From: Bacteroidota bacterium
GTDB lineage: Bacteria > Bacteroidota > Bacteroidia > Flavobacteriales > Flavobacteriaceae
Length of the DNA stretch: 11,915 bases
Assembly: GCA_006227965.1 (NCBI GenBank)
Contig: SBFL01000313.1
Coordinates: 1-11,915 of the forward strand
Direction: 5' to 3'
Shown here: in pieces, positions 5,924 to 11,915 of the stretch
How the letters are laid out: each line of letters opens with the position of its first letter
How positions within the stretch are numbered: position 1 is the stretch's first letter
Translations under genes and position numbers: made by a program
The notes under the pieces: generated by a model
What the model was told of the DNA's origin: nothing
Database searches by the model: none
What the model saw: only the letters and a program-made list of their open reading frames with translations

Positions 5924-5951
5924 GTCCAGTAACTACTAATTCATCCCACCA

Positions 5952-8804
5952 ATGCCCAAGAGAAAAGATCTCAAATCTGTACTGATTATCGGCTCCGGCC
6001 CCATTATCATAGGCCAGGCATGCGAATTTGATTATTCCGGTTCACAGGCACTTCGATCCCTCCGTGAAGACGGGATCGAAACCGTTCTTATCAACAGCAA
6101 CCCGGCCACGATCATGACGGATCCTTCCATGGCCGATCACGTTTACCTCCTCCCCCTGAATACCAAGTCCATTGTAAAAGTGCTTGAGGAGCATCCCAGT
6201 ATAGATGCGGTACTCCCCACCATGGGAGGTCAGACGGCCCTGAACCTGTGTATTGAAGCCGGAGAGAAGGGTATCTGGGAGGATTTTGGGATTGAGATCA
6301 TTGGGGTGGATATAGATGCAATAAACATTACCGAGGACCGGGAAAAATTTCGGGAGCTGATGTCGCGGATCGGCATTAAAATGGCCCCTCAGGCCACTGC
6401 CTCCTCCTTCCTCAAAGGAAAGGAAATCGCGCAGGAGTTCGGCTTCCCCCTGGTGATTCGCGCCAGTTACACCCTTGGGGGTGCTGGGGCTTCCATCGTG
6501 TATGACCCCAAGGACTTTGATGAAATGCTGAGCCGTGGCCTGGAGATTTCCCCCATACACGAAGTGATGATCGACAAGGCCATGATGGGATGGAAGGAAT
6601 ATGAGCTGGAATTACTCCGGGACAAGAATGACAATGTGGTTATCATCTGTACGATAGAAAATATGGACCCCATGGGGATCCATACCGGGGACTCGATCAC
6701 CGTGGCACCTGCTATGACCTTGTCCGATACTACCTTCCAGCGGATGCGGGATATGGCCATCAAAATGATGCGCAGTATCGGGGATTTTGCCGGTGGCTGT
6801 AATGTGCAGTTCGCCGTAAGCCCGGATGAGAAGGAAGATATAATTGCAATTGAAATCAACCCCCGGGTCTCCCGGTCTTCGGCCCTTGCGTCCAAGGCAA
6901 CGGGATATCCGATCGCCAAGGTGGCTGCCAAACTGGCCATTGGCTATCATCTGGATGAACTGGAAAACCAGATCACCCAGTCCACTTCTGCCCTGTTTGA
7001 ACCCACCCTTGATTATGTCATTGTGAAGATCCCGCGCTGGAATTTCGACAAATTCGAAGGCGCCGACAGGACGCTGGGACTGGCGATGAAGGCGGTAGGG
7101 GAAGTCATGGGTATCGGGCGGTCCTTTCAGGAAGCCCTCCACAAGGCCACTCAATCCCTGGAGATCAAGCGCAATGGCCTGGGGGCGGATGGAAAGGGAT
7201 ATACAGACTACGATCAGATCATACAGAAACTGACCTACCCGAGCTGGGACCGTGTCTTCGTAATTTACGATGCCATACAACTGGGGATCCCGCTGAGCCG
7301 GATCCATGAGATTACGAAAATTGACATGTGGTTCCTGCGGCAGTATGAAGAGCTCTACCAGCTGGAAAAGGAAATCAGCAAGTACACGGTCGAGACCCTG
7401 CCCAAGGAACTGCTGCTGGAGGCTAAACAAAAAGGATTTGCCGACCGTCAAATTGCCCACATGCTGGAGTGCTGGGAAAGCGAGGTGCACGACAAGCGGA
7501 TGACCCTCGGGATCAAAAGGGTCTACAAGCTGGTGGATACCTGTGCTGCTGAGTTCAGGGCCGTGACCCCTTATTATTATTCCACCTTCGAAGAGGAGGT
7601 GGCAACCCCGCAAGGCGACCGATACGTGGCCAACGACAGTGAAGTATCCGACCGGAAAAAAATCGTGGTGCTGGGGTCCGGCCCTAACCGGATCGGCCAG
7701 GGGATCGAGTTCGATTACTGTTGTGTTCACGGGGTGCTGGCCGCGGCTGAATGCGGGTATGAAACCATCATGATCAACTGCAACCCCGAGACGGTGTCCA
7801 CGGATTTTGACACAGCTCACAAGCTTTATTTTGAACCGGTCTTCTGGGAGCATATCTATGACATCATCCTTCACGAGAAACCTGAAGGGGTAATCGTTCA
7901 GCTCGGAGGGCAGACCGCGCTTAAGCTGGCTCAGAAACTCGACAAGTACGGAATCCGGATCATGGGGACCAGTTTCCAGTCCCTGGATTTGGCCGAAGAC
8001 CGGGGAAGTTTCTCCACCCTACTCAAGGAGAACGAAATACCCTACCCCCAATTCGGGGTGGCCGAAAATGCCGATGAGGCGCTTGCCCTGGCCGATGAGC
8101 TCAAATTCCCGCTCCTGGTGCGTCCTTCCTATGTCCTGGGCGGGCAGGGTATGAAGATCGTGATCAACAAGGAAGAACTCGAAGAACATGTGGTGGACCT
8201 GCTCCGGAAGATCCCCAACAACAAACGCCTGCTGGACCATTACCTCGATGGGGCCATCGAAGCCGAGGCAGATGCCATATGCGACGGGGAGGAGGTCTAT
8301 ATCATCGGGATCATGGAGCACATTGAGCCCTGCGGGATCCATTCGGGGGATTCAAACGCCACGCTTCCTCCCTTCAATCTGGGTGAATACGTGATGCAGC
8401 AGATCAAGGACCATACAAAGAAGATCGCCCTGGCACTCAATACGGTTGGCCTGATCAATATTCAGTTCGCGATCAAGGATGACCAGGTTTATGTCATTGA
8501 AGCGAATCCAAGGGCCTCCCGTACGGTCCCCTTTATCGCCAAGGCGTATGGGGAGCCCTATGTGAACTACGCGACCAAGGTAATGCTGGGGCACAAGAAA
8601 ATAAAGGATTTCACGTTCAACCCCCAGTTGGAAGGATTTGCCATCAAGCAGCCTGTCTTCAGTTTCAATAAATTCCCGAAGGTGAACAAAAACCTGGGGC
8701 CGGAGATGAAGAGTACGGGGGAGAGCATCCTGTTTATCAAGAGCCTGAAGGACGACGAGTTTTACAACCTTTACTCGAGGCGTAAAATGTACCTGAGTAA
8801 GTAA
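5952..8804 (+). CDS. carB: Carbamoyl-phosphate synthase large subunit, lacking the C-terminal allosteric domain
   Basis: CarB makes carbamoyl phosphate from bicarbonate, two ATP and ammonia delivered from glutamine by CarA, feeding UMP and arginine synthesis. The 950 residues show both homologous halves. The first ATP-grasp unit opens with GSGPIIIGQACEFDYSG (about 14-30) and includes SYTLGGAGASIV and AIEINPRVSRSSALASKATG. An oligomerisation region follows (about 400-560). The second unit opens with GSGPNRIGQGIEFDYCC (from 575) and includes SYVLGGQGMKIV and VIEANPRASRTVPFIAKAYG. The protein stops about 26 residues after GPEMKSTGES (from about 917), so the MGS-like regulatory domain (about 937-1073 in E. 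coli, binding UMP, IMP and ornithine) is missing; as far as I recall, short CarB is usual in this group. CarA is not in the window. No clear promoter is seen between rpmH and the ATG at 5952. Confidence 0.96.
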   Translation: MPKRKDLKSVLIIGSGPIIIGQACEFDYSGSQALRSLREDGIETVLINSNPATIMTDPSMADHVYLLPLNTKSIVKVLEEHPSIDAVLPTMGGQTALNLCIEAGEKGIWEDFGIEIIGVDIDAINITEDREKFRELMSRIGIKMAPQATASSFLKGKEIAQEFGFPLVIRASYTLGGAGASIVYDPKDFDEMLSRGLEISPIHEVMIDKAMMGWKEYELELLRDKNDNVVIICTIENMDPMGIHTGDSITVAPAMTLSDTTFQRMRDMAIKMMRSIGDFAGGCNVQFAVSPDEKEDIIAIEINPRVSRSSALASKATGYPIAKVAAKLAIGYHLDELENQITQSTSALFEPTLDYVIVKIPRWNFDKFEGADRTLGLAMKAVGEVMGIGRSFQEALHKATQSLEIKRNGLGADGKGYTDYDQIIQKLTYPSWDRVFVIYDAIQLGIPLSRIHEITKIDMWFLRQYEELYQLEKEISKYTVETLPKELLLEAKQKGFADRQIAHMLECWESEVHDKRMTLGIKRVYKLVDTCAAEFRAVTPYYYSTFEEEVATPQGDRYVANDSEVSDRKKIVVLGSGPNRIGQGIEFDYCCVHGVLAAAECGYETIMINCNPETVSTDFDTAHKLYFEPVFWEHIYDIILHEKPEGVIVQLGGQTALKLAQKLDKYGIRIMGTSFQSLDLAEDRGSFSTLLKENEIPYPQFGVAENADEALALADELKFPLLVRPSYVLGGQGMKIVINKEELEEHVVDLLRKIPNNKRLLDHYLDGAIEAEADAICDGEEVYIIGIMEHIEPCGIHSGDSNATLPPFNLGEYVMQQIKDHTKKIALALNTVGLINIQFAIKDDQVYVIEANPRASRTVPFIAKAYGEPYVNYATKVMLGHKKIKDFTFNPQLEGFAIKQPVFSFNKFPKVNKNLGPEMKSTGESILFIKSLKDDEFYNLYSRRKMYLSK

Positions 8805-8857
8805 ATGAAATCATCCCTCCCTGAGCTTAGCGCCCGGGAACCGGATCATCGAATATA

Positions 8858-8879
8858 TCCCGCCCCGGCGGGATTTTTT
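8858..8879. terminator. Intrinsic terminator between carB and gnd
   Basis: TCCCGC (8858-8863) pairs with GCGGGA (8868-8873) around a 4-base loop, followed by six Ts on the + strand, 54 bases after the carB stop. On the - strand the hairpin is followed by ATATATTC, so it may also serve the convergent gnd gene, less strongly. Confidence 0.85.
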
Positions 8880-8911
8880 CTGCATGCCGCAATACCATTG
8901 AGAACTACTTG

Positions 8912-10327
8912 TTACTCCGCCCATTCCGTGTGGAAGCTGCCCTCCCGATCCGTACGCTGGTAGGTGTGGGACCCGAAGTAATCACGTTGTGCCTGGATCA
9001 GGTTCAACGGCAGGCGTCCTGTGGTGAAGGCATCAAAATAGGACAGAGAAGATGCTGTGGCAGGCATGGGAACCCCTGAGGATATCGCGATCCCCAGCAA
9101 TTTCCGCACTGCCGGTATGCACGACCGGATTCCGGCTGTAAATCTTTTGGACAGCAGCAGGTTATCCAGGCCGGGCTCCAGTTCAAAGGCTTGGGAAATG
9201 TCCTCCAGGGCAGATGCACGGATAATGCATCCCGCCCTCCAGATGCGCGCCACAACAGCCAGGTCCAGGCCGTAACCGTATTCCCGGGAGGCTTCGCAAA
9301 GTTGATGCAGGCCCTGGGCATAGGTTTGGATAAAGGCGAAATAAAGGGCCTGCTCACACAGGTTTTCCAGATCCGCTGCCTCGACGGGTACAGGCTCCGG
9401 CCGGGGGTACAAATTTTCCGCCTGCTCCCGTTGTGCCTTAAGGGCGGAAATCGCCCGCATGCTAACCGCTATATCGATCGTGGGAACCGGTATCCCCAGA
9501 TCCATGGCGTTTTGGGAAGTCCACTTCCCCGTCCCCTTTTGTTTGGCCCTGTCCAGGATGGCATCGATGAGTTGGCCATCACCGAGCGGGTCTTTTTGCC
9601 GGAAAATTTTCGAGGTGATTTCCACCAGGAAGGACTGCAGCCTCCCCCGGTTCCAGCGATCGAATACCCCGCTGAGGTCGCTGTTGGAGAAGCCCCCCAC
9701 CTGAGCGAGGACCTGGTAGATTTCCCCGGTCAGCTGCATCATGCCGTATTCGATCCCGTTGTGTACCATTTTCACGAAATTTCCTGCAGACTTTGGGCCT
9801 AGATAGGACACACACGGATCTCCGTTGTATTTGGCGGCCACCGCTTCAAAGATGGGTTTGAGCTGGTCATAGCTCCCTGCAGGACCACCGGGCATGATGC
9901 TCGGTCCGCTGCGGGCCCCTGCAGCCCCACCCGAAACTCCGGTCCCGAAAAAATGAATCCCAAGCTTACGGAGTTGAGCCTCCCGCCGGTTGGTATCCTC
10001 AAAATGGGAATTGCCCCCGTCCACCAAAATGTCGCCGGGTTTCAGCTCCGCCAGCAGGCCTGCAATTACGTCATCTACAATACCGCCGGCCGGAACCAGC
10101 AACATGATCTTGCGAGGCCTGGACAGACTTTCTACAAACGATTTAAGGTTTGAGGTTGCGCCAATTTTCCCCAACCCGGCCCCTTCTTTTTTGAGGGATT
10201 CCACTTTGCGGGGATCCAGATCGTAACCAAGGGCACTGAAACCGTTTTCCGCTACGTTCAGAATAAAATTTCGTCCCATAACCCCCAGGCCTATAAGCCC
10301 GAATTCAAAAGAATCCTTTATTTGCAT
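8912..10327 (-). CDS. gnd: 6-phosphogluconate dehydrogenase (decarboxylating)
   Basis: Gnd oxidises and decarboxylates 6-phosphogluconate to ribulose 5-phosphate, the third step of the oxidative pentose phosphate pathway. The 471 residues match the long, E. coli-like form. The Rossmann motif GLGVMGRN is at 13-20. DGGNS with N106 follows, then GTGVSGGAAGARSGPSIMPG with S132. The catalytic block is VKMVHNGIEYG with K186, H189, N190 and E193, then KGTGKWTSQ, IRAGCIIR-like WRAGCIIRA, and the C-terminal tail NLIQAQRDYFGSHTYQR that reaches the neighbouring subunit's active site. One oddity is the second-strand end, which reads G34-Y-D-L-D-P-R-K41 instead of the N-R-S/T that grips the NADP 2'-phosphate in E. 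coli-type enzymes, so cofactor preference may differ. The gene is divergent from zwf, which acts two steps earlier. Confidence 0.95.
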   Translation of the reverse strand: MQIKDSFEFGLIGLGVMGRNFILNVAENGFSALGYDLDPRKVESLKKEGAGLGKIGATSNLKSFVESLSRPRKIMLLVPAGGIVDDVIAGLLAELKPGDILVDGGNSHFEDTNRREAQLRKLGIHFFGTGVSGGAAGARSGPSIMPGGPAGSYDQLKPIFEAVAAKYNGDPCVSYLGPKSAGNFVKMVHNGIEYGMMQLTGEIYQVLAQVGGFSNSDLSGVFDRWNRGRLQSFLVEITSKIFRQKDPLGDGQLIDAILDRAKQKGTGKWTSQNAMDLGIPVPTIDIAVSMRAISALKAQREQAENLYPRPEPVPVEAADLENLCEQALYFAFIQTYAQGLHQLCEASREYGYGLDLAVVARIWRAGCIIRASALEDISQAFELEPGLDNLLLSKRFTAGIRSCIPAVRKLLGIAISSGVPMPATASSLSYFDAFTTGRLPLNLIQAQRDYFGSHTYQRTDREGSFHTEWAE

Positions 10328-10412
10328 CTGAATTTTCTTTGGTACTGAAACATGCTCGTCTTCCTGATTTTTTCCCCAGCCAAAATAGTTCTATCTTCGG
10401 CGCGGGAACCCT

Positions 10413-10438
10413 CAAAAATAGGGGAAAAATATCTTTTG
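10413..10438. promoter_or_regulatory. Candidate overlapping divergent promoters for gnd and zwf
   Basis: On the - strand 10413-10420 reads TATTTTTG (TAnnTTTG match, towards gnd). On the + strand 10430-10438 reads TATCTTTTG (one extra base relative to consensus, towards zwf). The two lie 9 bases apart in the 181-base gap and form a near-palindrome, TCAAAAATA...TATCTTTTGA. An alternative + strand element is TATCTTCG at 10392-10399. No -33 element is convincing for any of them. Confidence 0.4.
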
Positions 10439-10508
10439 ACGGGTCTTTCATCCACCGGTTTGAAGGTCCGCCTGTAATTTGGGAATTAAGACCGGGGGAT
10501 TTGCGCAT

Positions 10509-11915
10509 ATGAGCAAGACAGCCAAGCAGCTTCTGATTATTTTTGGGGCATCGGGGGACCTTACTGAGCGAAAGCTCATGCCCGCCCTGTTTGATTTGTT
10601 TGGGGAAAAACACCTGCCCGAGGAGTTTGCAGTACTTGGGGTCAGCCGCAGTGACGGGGAGGATGCCTCCTTCCGCGACAGGGTGGTGATCAACAACAAA
10701 CATATTCCCCAGACCATCGGTAATCACGGTCTGCGAAAGGAGTTTGCCAAAAAGATTTTCTATCAGGACCTCGGAGCTTCCTATGACACGGATTATTCCA
10801 ATCTCGCCACAAGAATAAGCGAGCTGGACAGACAGGAAGGGACCGGAGGTAATTTCATTTTTTACCTTTCCACACCCCCCTCCCTGTATGAAACGATTGC
10901 CAGGAACCTCTATGGTCAGGACCTTACCCGGGAAAATGGGGGGTGGCGACGGCTTATTGTGGAAAAACCTTTCGGATATGACCTGGAATCTGCCCGGAAC
11001 CTGAATCAGGGCCTGCAAAAGTACTTTCGTGAATCCCAGATATACCGAATCGACCATTATCTGGGGAAAGAGACCGTACAAAACCTCCTGGTCACCCGTT
11101 TTGCCAACAGCATCTTCGAACCTCTCTGGAACCGAAACTATATTCGCCATGTGGAAATTACCAATGCGGAAAGTGTCGGCGTGGGAAAGCGGGGTGGCTA
11201 TTACGACAGGGCCGGTGCCCTGAGGGACATGTTTCAAAACCACCTGCTGCAGATCGTTTCCCTTGTTGTGATGGAACCCCCAATCGGTCCGGAACCCGAG
11301 GAGATCCGCAATGAAAAAGTAAAGGCCCTGAAATCCCTTCGGATCATGAGGGATCCGGAGACCCTGTTCAGGAATACAATCCGGGGGCAGTACCTTGCCG
11401 GCAGCTGCGACGGGGAATCCGTAGTGGGATACCGGGAAGAAGCCGGGGTGGACCCGAATTCGAAAACAGAGACCTACGCGGCCTTAAAGTTCTTCGTTGA
11501 TAACTGGCGCTGGGCCGGCGTACCCTTCTATGTGCGGACGGCCAAGCGCATGCCTACCAAGGTCACCGAGGTCGTCATTCACTTCAAGACCCCACACCAC
11601 CAAATTTTCCGGGACTCCGGAATGCAGAGCAATGACAATAAACTGATCATCCGCATACAGCCCAATGAAGGAATGCTCATAAAGTTTGGGGTAAAGGTAC
11701 CCGGACAGGGGTTTGAAGTGGCCCGGGCGAATCTTGATTTTTACTATTCCAATTTGGCTGACGGGAAGATCATGGAGGCCTACGAGCGATTGCTGCTGGA
11801 TGCCATGCAGGGGGATGCAACGCTATATGCAAGGGCGGATGAGGTGGAAGCAGCCTGGGAATTCGTGGACCCGATCCTTACCTACTGGCGGGATGGGGAA
11901 GACGTGGTTACCTAT
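10509..11915 (+). CDS. zwf: Glucose-6-phosphate 1-dehydrogenase, 5' 469 codons (3' end outside window)
   Basis: Zwf oxidises glucose 6-phosphate to 6-phosphoglucono-1,5-lactone with NADP(+), the first step of the oxidative pentose phosphate pathway. The frame is open from ATG 10509 to the last base, giving 469 of roughly 500 expected residues. The N-terminal dinucleotide site is IIFGASGDLTERKL (10-23). EKPFG is at 152-156. The family signature RIDHYLGKE spans 180-188, with substrate-binding H183 and K187. The likely catalytic base is H245 in MFQNHLLQ. The final visible part, WEFVDPILTYW, is typical of the C-terminal domain, so only some 30 residues are missing. G-rich GGGGGA sits about 10 bases before the ATG. 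In many bacteria a 6-phosphogluconolactonase gene follows zwf; that would lie beyond the window. Divergent gnd points to shared control. Confidence 0.96.
   Translation, partial: MSKTAKQLLIIFGASGDLTERKLMPALFDLFGEKHLPEEFAVLGVSRSDGEDASFRDRVVINNKHIPQTIGNHGLRKEFAKKIFYQDLGASYDTDYSNLATRISELDRQEGTGGNFIFYLSTPPSLYETIARNLYGQDLTRENGGWRRLIVEKPFGYDLESARNLNQGLQKYFRESQIYRIDHYLGKETVQNLLVTRFANSIFEPLWNRNYIRHVEITNAESVGVGKRGGYYDRAGALRDMFQNHLLQIVSLVVMEPPIGPEPEEIRNEKVKALKSLRIMRDPETLFRNTIRGQYLAGSCDGESVVGYREEAGVDPNSKTETYAALKFFVDNWRWAGVPFYVRTAKRMPTKVTEVVIHFKTPHHQIFRDSGMQSNDNKLIIRIQPNEGMLIKFGVKVPGQGFEVARANLDFYYSNLADGKIMEAYERLLLDAMQGDATLYARADEVEAAWEFVDPILTYWRDGEDVVTY

Noticed and set aside
6612-7874. A 420-codon open frame on the - strand inside carB
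   Set aside because: It is fully antisense to conserved CarB sequence, and its composition is that of reversed coding DNA with no family signature.
9191-9802. A 203-codon + strand frame inside gnd
   Set aside because: It lies opposite the Gnd catalytic and C-terminal regions and shows only reversed coding composition.
10305-11243. A 312-codon open frame on the - strand across the zwf start
   Set aside because: It lies opposite zwf, whose reading frame has clear family motifs, and it shows no recognisable domain. Antisense frames of this length are expected in GC-biased coding DNA.
1-11915. A mobile element, phage, defence island or CRISPR array
   Set aside because: No transposase, integrase, toxin-antitoxin pair, direct-repeat array or abrupt composition change is visible; all clear genes are core metabolic, envelope or translation genes.

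Overview
The window looks like chromosomal housekeeping DNA from a moderately GC-rich member of the Flavobacteriaceae (Bacteroidota); Robiginitalea or a close relative is a plausible guess, not a demonstrated one. The evidence is the repeated Bacteroidota-type -7 promoter element TAnnTTTG (at 1063, 3611 and 5638 on the + strand and at 2879 and 5575 on the - strand), weak or absent Shine-Dalgarno sequences, a 52-residue bL34, a 950-residue CarB and a GlmU-like protein of the alternative Bacteroidota type. I see no insertion sequence, phage gene, CRISPR array, tRNA or rRNA.

Layout: (1) 2-1015 (+) is the 3' part of a GlmU-like nucleotidyltransferase/acyltransferase, followed by 1096-2424 (+), the tRNA methylthiotransferase MtaB. 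(2) A bidirectional terminator separates mtaB from a convergent small GNAT-fold protein (2472-2765, -), whose 5' leader is rich in inverted repeats. (3) 2924-3610 (+) is an alpha/beta hydrolase with a TTG start. 3644-4603 (+) is an MltD-like lytic transglycosylase, with its own promoter partly inside the hydrolase 3' end. (4) About 300 noncoding bases (4604-4904) hold several inverted repeats and a G-rich tract. (5) 4905-5420 (-) is a two-TM TPR protein, divergent from rpmH (5705-5863, +), which encodes ribosomal protein bL34. (6) A strong intrinsic terminator stands between rpmH and carB (5952-8804, +), the carbamoyl-phosphate synthase large subunit. (7) A terminator separates carB from the convergent gnd (8912-10327, -). 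Gnd (6-phosphogluconate dehydrogenase) is divergent from zwf (10509 to the window end, +), which encodes glucose-6-phosphate dehydrogenase.

Functionally, zwf and gnd encode the two dehydrogenases of the oxidative pentose phosphate pathway and share one divergent control region. CarB feeds pyrimidine and arginine synthesis. MtaB and bL34 serve translation. The GlmU-like protein and the lytic transglycosylase belong to cell-wall precursor supply and wall remodelling. I found no convincing undescribed multi-gene system. The points worth a second look are regulatory leaders (GNAT gene, TPR gene, the rpmH-carB junction, gnd/zwf) and some protein features: CarB without its allosteric domain, a GNAT protein with a broken acetyl-CoA loop, and an acidic cofactor-pocket sequence in Gnd.
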